Part shown: positions 10,389-21,190 of the stretch, piece by piece
Position numbering within the stretch: the stretch's first letter is position 1
Layout: each line of letters opens with the position of its first letter
Source: Euphorbia lathyris
Taxonomy: Eukaryota; Streptophyta; Magnoliopsida; Malpighiales; Euphorbiaceae
NCBI RefSeq assembly: GCF_963576675.1
Contig: NC_088915.1
Coordinates: 4,469,001-4,533,000, forward strand
Length of the DNA: 64,000 nucleotides
Direction: 5' to 3'
Notes under the pieces: generated by a model
Database searches by the model: none
What the model saw: only the letters and a program-made list of their open reading frames with translations
What the model was told of the DNA's origin: nothing
Translations under genes and position numbers: made by a program

Positions 10389-12182
10389 CTATTCATTTTT
10401 AGGTACCCAATTCCTTTTGGGTCCTTTCTTGTTAGTATAAACAGGTGCAAAATCATATTTTAACTTGTGACGGCATACTTTTATGGTGTGGCCTGGCTTA
10501 CCACAGAAATCACAAAAAGGTACCCTTTATGGATTGAACTGAGTATGGTCAGCATTATTGTGTTGGGCATGCCAACATAATTTTTTGGTATGCCCTTTTC
10601 TTCCGCAGAAGTCACATTGGACAATCCGCTTGTTATGCCAACACACATCCTTTGTGTGTCCCCTTTTTCCACAACACTCACATTGAGTAAATTGCTTATG
10701 CTGACTAGTATTTGCGTACTCAGCATGGAGTTTATTTCTATTTGAGCCCTTCCCTTAACTCTGTAACATTGTGATATCCTTTCTAAGTTTCTTTGACTCA
10801 GATTGAACCTCCGTGACAAACTTATGTAAGATTTGCATGTTGGTATGCAAGTTAGAGTTGTCCTGGAGAAGATATCGGAGGTCACTCAGTTTGACCTCAT
10901 CAATCTCATCACAGCGCCTGCTGAGTGCCTTAATATTTTTGTTACACTTCTTAGTTAGTGTATATAAGTCACTCAGGGCATTTACCATTTCATTTCTAAG
11001 CAAAAGTAAGGATGTTACCTCATTGTTGTTTTCCTCCTGCTCGGAATCTTCAGAGAGGTCAGCTTGCTCAAATTGGGATTGGTCAGCTCCATCATCTGCC
11101 ATGAAACATATGTTGGTTGTTTCATTTTGCTCAGCTTCGGATGATGTTGACACATCACTATCACTCCATGTGGCTACCATAGCCTTTTTGCTTCCCTTCT
11201 TCTCCTTTTTGAGGTTGGGACAGCTTGACTTGATGTGCCCAGTTTGATGACACTCAAAGCATGTGACAGACTTCGAGCTGTCCTTCTTGTACTTGTCACT
11301 TGACTCGGCTTTATACTTTTCATTTCTTCTAAATGACCTTTTTCCGTTCCTATCATTCCTTCTGAACAGCTTCTTCATCTTTCTGGTGAACATGGCTATT
11401 TCCTCATCATCAATTGACTCAGCTTCAGTCGAGTCAGCTTTCATGACAAGTGACTTTTGTTTCTTATCTTCTGATTTTTCTTTCTCTTTAGCTTCAAAGT
11501 TTTTCATAGAGATTTCATGGGTCAGCAGGGATCCGATCAGCTCATCATATTTATAGGTAGTCAAGTCTTGAGCTTCTTCTACGGCTGTTTTCTTTGCTTG
11601 CCAACTCTTAGGTAGACTTCTCAGAATTTTCTTCACCTGTTCCTCTTCAATGAAGTTCTTTCCAAGCCTTTTTAGCTCGTTTATAATATTTGTGAACCTT
11701 GTGTTCATTTCTGAGATGTCTTCATTCTCATTCATCTCAAACAGCTCGTAGAGTCTCATATGTTGATTGACTTTAGACTCCTTAACTTTGCTTGTGCCTT
11801 CACAGGTTACTTCAAGCTTCTTCCAAATCTCCTGTGCTGACTCGCAACCTTAAATCTTATTGTATTCTGCAGCATCTAATGCACAGTGAAACATGTTTAT
11901 AGCCGAAGTATTATTTTATAATTTTCTAAGGTCATCCTCTGTCCACTCAGCCTCACTTTTAACAATTTTCTCATCGTTAACAGTTTTGTATGGCACATGT
12001 GGACCTTGAACAATTGCAAGCCATGCACTCATGTTTGTGGCTTGAATAAAGTTTTTCATCATATTCTTCCAGAACGTATAATTTGACCCAAAGAATAGGG
12101 GAGGTCTATTGATTGATAGTCCCTCAAGGAGTATCTGTGTTGTTTGGTTTCCTGGAAGGAACCGAGTGCTATTCTCACCCAT
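10389..12182 (-). pseudogene. Gag of Sirevirus element 1 with four CCHC knuckles, broken
   Basis: It starts at the ATG at 12182 (MGENSTRFLPG), about 60 bp after the 5' LTR, and ends at a TAG at 10389-10391. In-frame stops lie at 11916, 11850-11852, 10755-10757 and 10527-10529. The N-terminal half is the UBN2/copia gag type (FFGSNYTFWKNMM, then LRSLPKSWQAKKTAVEEA). A first zinc knuckle is CFECHQTGHIKSSC. The C-terminal tail has three more CX2CX4HX4C units: CECCGKRGHTKDVC, CDFCGRKGHTKKLC and CDFCGKPGHTIKVC. A coiled-coil-like Leu/Lys/Glu-rich region separates them. Gag packages element RNA. The terminal knuckle cluster is unusual for copia gags, which mostly have one. Confidence 0.88.
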
Positions 12183-12224
12183 TTTTAGGGATCAGCTCAA
12201 GATTGTTAAATCTTTGAGTAGTGA

Positions 12225-12242
12225 GCTTAGGCTCTGATACCA
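12225..12242 (-). other. Primer binding site, initiator tRNA-Met type (element 1)
   Basis: The minus strand reads TGGTATCAGAGCCTAAGC, 2 bases from the 5' LTR. The first 13 bases match the complement of the plant initiator tRNA-Met 3' end, the standard primer of plant copia elements. Confidence 0.92.
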
Positions 12243-12244
12243 CT

Positions 12245-13651
12245 TGTTGGTCCCTGGTAATTAGTTCCAAGGGGGGTTAGGAACTAATATAACTTTTTCG
12301 CGTTTTAATTAAGCTGACTTAGTTAATTTGAGAGTTTATTAACTCAGTTTTTGGTCAGCTTGGTGAGATATGTTTGAAGACAGCTTTAGTCAGATGTTGA
12401 CTAAAGTTGTTTTCTTGTGAGTTGAGAATTGACACTCTTGGAGGTCAGCTTCTAACTCAGCACCACTTATTTACTCAAGGTCAGCTTAGGCAATTTATAT
12501 ACTGAGTAAATATAGCAAACAACACATACAATATAAGAGAGAGTTCAGAGATTACTCAGTATCACTTATCCTGGTTCGGCCTCTCTGCATACATCCAGTC
12601 CCCAGAGTCCTCCAGGCTTTTTGAATCCAATACTGAGCTCTTTAACGGTAGAGCACAAACCAATTACAAGGCAGTTCAATATGCAAGAGTACATTCCTCT
12701 ATTCGTCTACTCAACTCCTACTAAGTGCTACAATCCAGCACCTAGATTTTTCTACCACTGAATGCTTACAACCAAGCACTCAGCTTAACACTCTCAATAT
12801 TCCTATTGATCACAAACTTGTTATTTTTTATGCTAAAGAACACTTTAGATGATTATACAACAATCAATCTAGCATTTACACAGAGAATAGAAAAGTGGGT
12901 GTAAGATCTTTTTGTATTTGAGTGCTTTCAAGATTTTCTCTCTTTGTATTTTCTCTTAATGCTTCAGTGATAATCCAAGGTTCTTCATTGTCCTTTTATA
13001 GAAGGAGTTTGCAGATTTGGATCGTTTGAATTGTTGTTACCGTTAACACCAAAACAGCTCTTTTGGGGAACAATTTCTGGTCAGCTTCAGACTGCTCCGC
13101 CATTCCCTTTCTCTGTTTTCTTCAGGCGTCAGATTTGTCTTCTTGCGTCTGGCTTGTCTGTTTGTGCCAGTTGTCTTTTACCAATAATCCAATGACCCAT
13201 GACTCTTGGAATCCGTTTTTTTATGTGTCTTCGAGGTTCCAATTATTGGTGCAGAAGGTTGGCAGACTTTGTCCTTTAGTGAATGGATCCTTCATGCTGT
13301 CCTGACTGTCATTTAGCTTTCTTCGTAATCTTCGGATGTTCAACTTCTAAGCTGAGTTCATTCTTGGTCAGCTCCGTTCTGTGTAAACGCTTTTGAGGAA
13401 GTCTTCAATTTTAGTCAGCTTCGCTTTGCTTCTGAGTCCTATTCCACTCAGCTTCCATTCTGTCATGCTGAGTTGCTTTCCACTCAGCTTTGCTTATGCT
13501 GACTTTTGTTCTGTCTTTACTTTATATATATTTTTGCACTCAATATTGAACAAACTCATTAGTACAATTAAATCAAAGCATTTAAATTTAATTGCCTCTT
13601 AATCATGGATGATTTTGTCAAATCAAAATCTTGTGGAAAGGTGTTTCAACA
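12245..13651 (-). repeat. 5' LTR of Sirevirus element 1
   Basis: This 1,407-bp LTR carries the promoter. It shares the sequence and ends of 1880-3285. It lies next to the primer site and is followed by the duplication AACCT at 13652-13656. Confidence 0.93.
12992..13001 (-). promoter_or_regulatory. TATA box in the 5' LTR of element 1
   Basis: The minus strand reads TCTATAAAAGGA, a strong TATA match. It is roughly 650 bp into the LTR, leaving about 750 bp before the primer site. Transcription would run leftward. A weaker TA-rich match lies near 13525. Confidence 0.55.
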
Positions 13652-13656
13652 AACCT

Positions 13657-13990
13657 ATCCTATGGGAATTCAAACCAGAATGTGCTTAGACCTCCCAACG
13701 GTTTTGTCCAAGAGCACAGAGAGCAGGGACTTGGCATGTCCCCATATCAACAGCAGAACCAAGGGCCAATGTAACCTCCTAAGGAATCTGACGAAGTGGT
13801 GACTCTCTTGAAAGAGATTTCGGCTAGGCTTGCTAATAATGAAGCCTTCTACAAGGATCTGAGCAATCAGGTAGCCCAGATCAATAGGGGACAGATAGGA
13901 AAGGCCATAGGGTTCTCTCCCAAGCACAACGGAGAAGAATCCGAAGATCTTGAGAAAGGATTGAGTAAGGGGGAGTTCTCCTCGGTTTAA
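13657..13990 (+). pseudogene. Athila-like gag, C-terminal part
   Basis: The gag frame continues here in phase after the Sirevirus is excised. There is one in-frame stop (near 13770), and the frame ends at TAA 13988-13990. The segment has the Gln/Asn/Pro-rich stretch and the LLKEISARLANN...KDLSNQVAQI helix typical of Athila gag ends. No protease motif follows, so pol is deleted. Confidence 0.78.
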
Positions 13991-14928
13991 ATTCAAAACT
14001 TGAACAATTATTTTACCGTTTTTCTTTTCCTTGTTCGTTAATTTTGTTGTTTGCCTTCGTCGTTCTTATATTTATTACTGGTTTGTCAAGTTTTGTCTCC
14101 CCCTATGCTTGTTTAAAAAAAAATCGCCCAAAGGGACCCAGCTCGGGCGAGCAGGGCGCTGCCGCCGAGCTGGCCGAGCTGGTCGGCAGGGGCCAATTCG
14201 AGATTTTTATCCCGAATTAAAATATATATATATATATATATATATAAATTAAAAAGAGAAAAAGGGGATGACTATTCATCCCCTTCCTTCTCTCTTTTTC
14301 TTTCTTTCTTCTTTCTTCTTTCTTTCTTTCTCTTTTCTTCTTTTCTCTTCACAACCCTAACCCCCAAATCCACAATCCTAACCCGAAATCAACGAACAAG
14401 GTATGGATTCTTACTTATTTTTTATTTCCCGCATGATTCTAGGATTAGATTTTAGTTTAGAACATTGGTTTTGGAGTATTGGGTAACCCTAGGTTTTGGG
14501 GATTTTATCTTTTTTTTTTCAATTAATCACTTGTTTGCTTGTTTTTCTTGATCTTCTTGCCATGTATGACATTATTATGATCAATTTGTACTTTGGGTAT
14601 GATTTAAGTTCTTAATTTATGAGTTTTGGAGAAATTGCTCAAATTGGGTAAAACCTCCATTTTTAGCTCAAAATGCAATTATGCAGTTTATAGTTGAAAA
14701 CTTATCAATAGGATTCCTTTTCATATTCTTAGCACATTTTGGTCACTGGGCCTCATTGAGTTTGCACAGATTAAGAGTTACGGGTTAATCTTAGGGACCG
14801 ACACCTTGCATTTTGGTCCCTAAGTTTCTAAACTTCAACTTATGCCTATAGGTTGGATATTTGGACATTTGGGTTTTAACTATATGAATATATTCTAACT
14901 GGTCTGTTTGTTCTACCTCTCAGGTGCT
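13991..14928 (+). other. Athila internal non-coding segment replacing pol; candidate promoter and leader intron
   Basis: No coding motif is present where protease, RT, RNase H and integrase should be. It contains a GC-rich block (14139-14205, AGCTGGCCGAGCTGG-like) resembling the GC-rich part of the LTR, a (TA)n tract (14222-14247), a CT-rich stretch (14278-14350), then a leader that reads like a plant 5' UTR. A donor AAG|GTATGG at about 14400 and an acceptor CTCTCAG|GTGCT at about 14923 would remove 520 bp just before the ORF-1 start codon. Confidence 0.55.
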
Positions 14929-16035
14929 ATGGGCAGAAAAGGTAAGGCTAAGGTCGTGGTTGACAATGATGCCGACTCCGACATTGAATTCAGTGACGCC
15001 TTATAAGCTAAGTATAATCCTCCTTTTGGGTTAGTCGATGAGCGTGAGGCGCTATTATATGATCGGTTTTCTAAGCAAGACCATGCTACTCGAGTCATTA
15101 TTGATCAGAAATACCTAGCATCTCTAGGGTTGGAAAAGGATTTCAAGGAAATCCTAAAATTTCAAGGCTGGTTTCACCTAGCCACAAAAAGGACTCTAGC
15201 ATATGATAACTACACCGTAGAATTTCTAACCACCTTGAAAAAAAAACTGCCTATAGGAACTAATAAATATTCCTTCAAACTGAACGGTAAACCTTATCGT
15301 CTCAGTGAGACTGTGATAGCAGCTTGTATGGGAGTCTATAACTCACCTGAAGCAGTCTCGGGTTTTAAGGAACCCATGACATTGAGCAAAGCCTGGTACC
15401 AATTAACGGGGTCATCAGATTATGACTCCCGCACTGCTAGCCCAACCTCTCTCCTAGACTCAATATTGAACCTTGTACACAAGTTTGTAGCACACAACTT
15501 GCTAGGCAAAAACGAGAGCAACAAGGTCTCGAGCACATAATTGCTCATATTATGGTGTGTGGCCAATCATAAACCCGTTGATAATGTGAAAGCTATCTTT
15601 GAAGGTTTTCAGAGCCAAACAAGTAGAAAACGCGGCTCACTTGTACTTGGATACTTGGTAACCCACTTCCTTGATGACCAATTCAAAGATTTGGACATCG
15701 AGGAAGAGGGTTTCCACCCTACATTGCTTAACTCCAAATTTTTGGGAAGATCTAATTTTCATTCAGTTTTGAATAGGGACCCATCTGGAGGAGCAGGCTC
15801 AAGCGGAAGGGCGCAGAAACGAGCGCAGAATCCACCACAACAGGGAGAGGAAGAGCAAGAAGAATCTGAGGAGGAAGAAACTGCAGCTGCAGCAGCAGGG
15901 GACCACACGGAATATCAAGAGTCGGGGATGCATGCCCAATTCCAAGCAGTGAACACAATGATGGCAGAGATGAGGGACCTTAACCTCCGAACCTTTAACA
16001 CTGTTCAACAAATGGACCAATTTTACCAATTTTGA
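14929..16035 (+). pseudogene. Athila ORF-1-like gene, broken by two stops
   Basis: The frame starts at the ATG at 14929 (MGRKGKAKVVVDND). Stops lie at 15004-15006 and 15538-15540, and the frame ends at 16035. Recognisable features are FKEILKFQGWFHLA, a VEFLTTLKKKLP segment, WCVANHKPVDN and RKRGSLVLGYLVTHFL, which follow the ATHILA ORF-1/putative plant transposon domain. A Glu/Gln-rich acidic stretch (EEEQEESEEEE) and a possible coiled coil close it. The role of this protein in Athila is not established; it occupies the position of an env-like gene but shows no membrane segment. Both stops look like point mutations. Confidence 0.78.
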
Positions 16036-17650
16036 ACAGAACATGGATTGGAGACTTACAGGCCTTGAGTATGTAGCGAAAGACTACTGTGAGCGCTACA
16101 ACATGCCATGGCCATACCCCCGGCCGATCAGTAAGTTGTCTTCTCCACCCTAACTTCTTTCACATGCATTTTAGTGGCTTATATGCAATGTTGGAACTTA
16201 TTGCATGATTTAAGTGTGAGGAGGAGGGGTAGACAAACTTAAAAAAATTTGTATAATTTTTAAATTTTTGTTGCGTTGTGTCTAGTTTAGTTTAACGTTT
16301 CGGGTTTTATTTATGTTTTTGCATGTTTAGGACCTAAAACCGTGAACCTCCTTCGAATCTAAACTTCGTTATTTGTCCTTGAGGGCTGAAAACCGAATCT
16401 AAAATTGCATGACAACTAGTTTAGGTGTAGGACACAATCCTTGTATATGTAAAAGCATGAGCTAAAGTTTGCATTTAGACCATACTTTTGAAAAAATGCT
16501 AAAATCATTACTTAGGTAGATAACTTAAGAATTGAAAGCATGTGATATTAAACTTGAGTTTGGGGAGAACTAGTAAGCACAAAATTGAAACCCAAGAACT
16601 GTGAGTTGAATTTGAGCTCAACAGAGAACATCAAAAAGCTCTTTTTCTTGACATTTTTGTGTGAATGCTTTGACTTGTGGAAAGATTACAGATTTTGCAC
16701 CTAATACTGAGTTGAACCTACATGCAATGATTTGAGATGATAAACGATGAATCAGCCTCATTAGAATTAACCTTTTCTTTACCTTCTTTTTCTTTTTCAT
16801 CTACTCTAGGAAGCCCCTTTGAGCCTGTATTTTGCAGCTTATAGTTTTTCTTTCATTCTAACCCAATTTTTGCAAACCATCACTTGGTTTGTTACTTAAC
16901 CCAAGTTTTTGCAAAGCTCGCATTGAGCCTTTGTTTTCTTCTAAGCGCTTTATCTTTATTTATGGCACCATAGTAGCAATCCAAAAGACTAAGAAGTGAA
17001 TGAGCATTACTATCCAAAAAGAAAAAAAGAGAAAAAGAAAAACAGAAAAGGAAAAGAAAAGAGACGAACAAAAGAAGGAGAACCATGTCTCCCAAGTCTT
17101 AAAATTAGAAACGTCTCAGAAAAAATATTTATGTGAATAAAAAGCTCAATCACTTCACAATTCGCTAAAGCTATTTTAAACTGTGTTTTTCTAGCGCTAG
17201 AGCTCCTAACCCTTGTTGTACCTTTAACCCTCTAACCACATTATAACCCCAATTCGAAGCTGTTTTTGATATCATCAAAGTCATATAGCATAGTAGAGGA
17301 ACTCGGATGAACGTGCAAAATCAACGTAATCCTAAGCAAGAACATAAGCCGAGAGTAAACACTTTAGCCACCAAAATTGTGTGAATTGAGTGAACTACCT
17401 ATAGTGAGGTGTTTTACTTAGCTATCCCCTTAAGCTCGTTTAATTGAACCTGTGTCCTTTTTCTTAAACATATGACATGTGATAATTGAAATGCGGCTTT
17501 TGGATATCGTGTCTATACTTTGTATTTCCGAATGCATGTAATTACAGATGCTCGAAATTGTGTCAAGCACCTAGTCAAACCAGGAGGTTTTCTAGCTTGC
17601 TTGTGATTGCGGTTTAGTTTCTTAGTTTACTTGGGGACAAGTAAAGTTTT
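16036..17650 (+). other. Athila 3' untranslated region, no gene seen
   Basis: This long AT-rich stretch follows ORF-1. A purine-rich GTGAGGAGGAGGGG at about 16217 could be an extra polypurine tract. Short ORFs on the minus strand here are Lys- or Phe-rich by-products of A/T runs. I see no protein motif. Confidence 0.6.
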
Positions 17651-17651
17651 A

Positions 17652-17665
17652 AGTGCGAGGAGGTT
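17652..17665 (+). other. Polypurine tract of the Athila-like element
   Basis: AGTGCGAGGAGGTT abuts the TG start of the 3' LTR. Its position and purine content fit the plus-strand primer. Confidence 0.7.
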
Positions 17666-18279
17666 TGACAGGGGTCAAAAACCCCTATCTTTGGGTACGG
17701 TTTTAGGATGATTTTTAGCGTTATTTCATGAATAAGCGAGCAATTCTCGCATTTATATGCTTTTGTGTGAGTTAGTTAGAAATTGGAAATGTTTTATTAA
17801 CTTTTCGTTGTTTAGACTCGTTTTCTGGTAATTTTAGGCAAATATGGCCAAAATAATATGTACGTCAGATTTCCATTATCTTTTATAGCTAATTGATCCA
17901 CCAAAAGTCGCACCAAACGGAGTTTTCACTTAAAATGAGCGATTGGCGGGTCAATTTAGCCTTTGGACCAATGTTGTTTAGAGTTTCGTGCATGTGCAGG
18001 AACGAATTCGGGTGAAAAATGCATTTTGGGACATTCAGCAGACACGCACGGGCGTTCTGGGCATTGCCGCACGACGAGCTGGCCTTCGTAGGCCAGTTCA
18101 CCGAGCAGGCCAAGCCAGCTCACCGAGCAGGCCCTCAGGGGCCTGCTCGGGCGAGCTGGCTCGCCCAGCTCGGCAAGCTGAACTGTGGGAATCAATCAAA
18201 AGACTGATTACCGACCCCACGACTTCCCACCTGCAAAAGGATACGAATATTAGGTCAGAAAGAGGGCCCAAACCGCGTC

Positions 18280-18287
18280 TATAAATA
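18280..18287 (+). promoter_or_regulatory. TATA box in the Athila LTR
   Basis: TATAAATA is preceded by a GC-rich block and followed by a typical leader, about 610 bp into the LTR. It is inferred to mark the U3/R boundary. Confidence 0.55.
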
Positions 18288-18959
18288 AGAATTTCCAATT
18301 GTAAAATACATATCTTTCATTATTGTAAATTACCTTAGCTTTTCACCCTTGAAGAATTCTCTCCACCTTCTCCATCTCCTTCAACCTCCATTGAAGAAGC
18401 TCCGAAGCTCCATCCACCGAGAATTATTCAAGGTCCGTCCTTAAGACCTAAGAAGCCGGCTGCAGGGTAGATAGGTTCCCTGAAAGGGATTTTCGTATCA
18501 CCTTTTATCTTTCCTTGTTTGTACCCTTTGATACAGTCTATGAATCTTAGGCTAATTATATTCTGTGACAATATTCTTCGCCTTTAATGATATTTTAGCT
18601 CTTATTTTGTTCTATGATTATTTGTTTAATCTTTGTCTTACGCTTGATTCAATTGGTCTAACTCATTCAAAAGCCCCAAAATCTAGTAGGCACATATTGC
18701 GAGCTGAATTTGACCTAGTCAGAGCCTAGGAGATTGGCGACCTCTTAGTTGATTAAGCCCAAATTGCTGAGCCTTAGACCTAGTTTCGGCCTTACAAGGG
18801 AATCACGCACTAGGGGCTTCAGGAGGGTAAGTAGGGTTAATCGCCTTGAATACAAGTGACTTGGATTAGGTTTTTAATCTATTGACCTAATAATCTATCT
18901 TCATCATTATTGTTCATACCATGTTCCTTCGGGTAATTGCATTAGTGAAAGATCACCTA

Positions 18960-19079
18960 GGAGTAGTTTAACTTAATTAGGAGTAGAATAACTTAGTTAG
19001 GAGTAGAATAACTTAGTTCGAATTAGTATAACTTAGCTAGGAGTAGCGTAATTCAACTAGGAGTAGATTAACTTAAACA
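18960..19079 (+). repeat. Six 20-bp tandem repeats in the Athila LTR
   Basis: GGAGTAGAATAACTTAGTTA-like units start at 18960, 18980, 19000, 19020, 19040 and 19060 with few mismatches. They lie in the R/U5 part of the LTR. Confidence 0.88.
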
Positions 19080-19257
19080 AAACCAACTCAAAACCCACAC
19101 AGCCTAGATAACACCTGAGACCAAGTAGCTCGATACTTGTAGTAAATAAATCCTGTGGATTCGATACCTGGACTTTCCAGATTTTATTACTTGATAACGA
19201 CGGGGTACACTTATCCCTTAGTGAGCCTTGCGGTACCGAACGCCGTGAGGCGCATCA

Positions 19258-20965
19258 GTATCACAACATGTACTGCTCCTCACAGTCCGAAGGAGTCCGT
19301 GCTAGAGTGAACCGAGATAGTACAAGCACAGCTGCCTCGGGAAACGAGGTCCAAATGTCCTCTGCCATGTCTGTGGGCACTTCTACCCGATACTTCAAGC
19401 TAGACCAAGGACGTACGGACTTCAACGGCCTCAAGATCGGTCGGGGTATGGTCTGTATGTAACCTAGCTAGCGAAGGCATCTCCTCGGCATGTACAGCTT
19501 GATCACATCCCTGTAACGTATCCATCTGGCATATATCGTCCTAGGGGTATCCATAATGGCATCAGGACCATGCGGCATCCACATCACCTACAGACGTATA
19601 CAACAACATTAACATACAAGTAATAAAAGTAATGAATTTGGTTTATTTAATTAAATTGAAATTGTACCTCATCAGCAATCAATCTATCAAGCCGGACGCG
19701 ATATGATCTCAGTCGATCCCCACTCTTCTCCAACGGTATAGATGGCCACATGCAAGCCCTCGGAAGCGCCGGATCCAATGTGACTCCCTCCTACTGAGGC
19801 CTGAAGCACAGGAAGTACTCATAAATCCATGCCTGAAGCAGTGTTAGACAACCCATGATCTGCCCGCAGTCTCCTCTGCTAGAAATACCTAGATGACGGT
19901 ATAGATATGCTAGTGCAGCTGAGCCCCACGAGAGTCCAATGGCTCCAGCTACCGAGTCCTGTACCTCCAACAGACAAGAAGGTCGAATGCGGTCCCCACT
20001 CTTGTCCACGAATAATGTGCAACCGAGCATAAGAAACGTCCAAGCTGTAGCCTGTGCATCAGGAATCCGATCTCCTTGACAATAATCTAGGATGGAAGCC
20101 GCTCGTATATCGCCATTAAAGTAATGACCCTTCTGTAACTCCTCCTAAGTCATACCAAACAACTCCATCACACAAGACTGAAGCTCCTCAATACTCGCCT
20201 CGGCAGTCACCATAGCCCCATCGATGGGGATGCGTAAAATCTGCCACACATCATGCAACATAATGCTCATCTCACCAAATGGCATGTGGAATGATGACGT
20301 GTCTGGCTGCCACTGCTCCACAAAAGCCGCAATCAGGGACGCATCAATGTGGGCATACATGATACTTGGTAAATGGGACAATCCAGATGACGTTATACGG
20401 GTCTGGATCTCCCTAGAAGCACCACCGTGCCATACACACAGCTTCCCACAATATACTGAGCGTGTCTGACACCTGAGGAGGCCTCTATCCTGCCATGTCC
20501 CAAAAAGCTCGGGATCACAAGGCCATCAAATGGACCCCCAGGAACCAGGGTCTTCATGATCCAGTCGTCCTCTCCATCACTCCTCGAGCACTTGCTGCTA
20601 CCTGAAATTACAGTAAACTCATTTCAGAATATTCGTATATTTTCTAATAATCATGAATAAATGACATAATAATAACTAAATTTAAATTTCTCACCCGAAG
20701 ACGACCCTGATGTAGAAGCAAAATGTCCGTCACGACCCCTCGGTATGGTCTGAGCAGGTACTCGTAGAGAGGACGCACTCTGAGGAGGCATAGAGTCATC
20801 TCCGTCCATCTTCACGGCATCCGCCATCTCCTCAGTCTGTGCCCTATGGGCATCCCCCATCAATATCTGTTCCGTCTGTTGCCTCCGGACAGAGGCAGTC
20901 ACAACTCGTGACCTTGTATGTCTGTGTCTAGAACGGGCCTCAGCAATATCAAACTGTAAAACCAA
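19258..20965 (-). pseudogene. Plant mobile domain (PMD) gene remnant, truncated by the Athila insertion
   Basis: Reading leftward, an N-terminal exon (20965-20695) ends at a plausible donor CGG|GTGAG, and an acceptor TTTCAG lies at 20602-20604. Then come VPGGPFDGLVIPSFL and, in another frame, HIDASLIAAFVEQWQPD, FHMPFGEMSIMLHDV and WGSAALAYLYRHLG.....GCLTLLQAWIYEYF. These are the order and spacing of the PMD/MAIL1-type domain (PF10536-like). Stops lie at 20145, 19791 and near 19478, with a frameshift near 20400. The C-terminal part breaks off at 19258 against the Athila LTR. PMD genes occur both as host genes (MAIN/MAIL) and as cargo in Mutator- and gypsy-type elements, so this could be either. 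Confidence 0.75.
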
Positions 20966-21190
20966 AAAAAAAATTTACATATATAAGCAAATAACATATT
21001 TTTTTTAAATATACTCAATTTCTCGTTTTGTCGGGTTTTTTAATAATTTGGGCTTGCCAACGGGCGGCTCGAATTAATTTATTTAAAAAAAAATTGGGTC
21101 CGTTTTGCCTAAACAGAGCGTCGCAACTGTTTGGCCGCTGGACCGAACGGTTGCGGCACTCGGGTCGGCCCCAGGGCCGACCTGGGCGCC
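20966..21190. other. AT-rich stretch upstream of the PMD remnant
   Basis: No gene is seen. TTTTGCCTAAAC at about 21103 has its reverse complement GTTTAGGCAAAA at about 21449, so the palindromic array between them sits inside a larger inverted repeat. Confidence 0.45.

Larger units (their letters stand above)
1880..13651 (-). mobile_element. Sirevirus-like Ty1/copia retrotransposon, element 1, full length
   Basis: The element is 11,772 bp on the minus strand, bounded by near-identical LTRs (1880-3285 and 12245-13651, TG...CA ends) and the duplication AACCT. In transcription order it has 5' LTR, initiator tRNA-Met primer site, gag, protease, integrase, RT, RNase H, a spacer, a long extra 3' ORF, multiple polypurine tracts and 3' LTR. 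Integrase before RT defines Ty1/copia. The large size, extra 3' ORF, long LTR and repeated polypurine tract fit the Sirevirus lineage. Gag-pol and the 3' ORF all carry stops, so it is not autonomous. By eye the two LTRs differ at roughly 25 positions (under 2%), so the insertion is young. It lies inside the Athila gag. Confidence 0.93.
17666..19257 (+). repeat. 3' LTR of the Athila-like element
   Basis: This LTR of about 1,592 bp starts TGACAGGGG after the polypurine tract and ends GCGCATCA, matching the 5' LTR tail at 1-61. A TATA box TATAAATA lies at 18280-18287. Upstream is a GC-rich palindromic block (about 18055-18185) built from repeated GAGCTGG/CCAGCTC. Near the end is a 20-bp tandem array. 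The short ORFs in the GC-rich block are not genes. Confidence 0.9.

Noticed and set aside
17889..18298. Overlapping GC-rich ORFs on both strands
   Set aside because: By-products of the palindromic GC-rich block in the Athila LTR.
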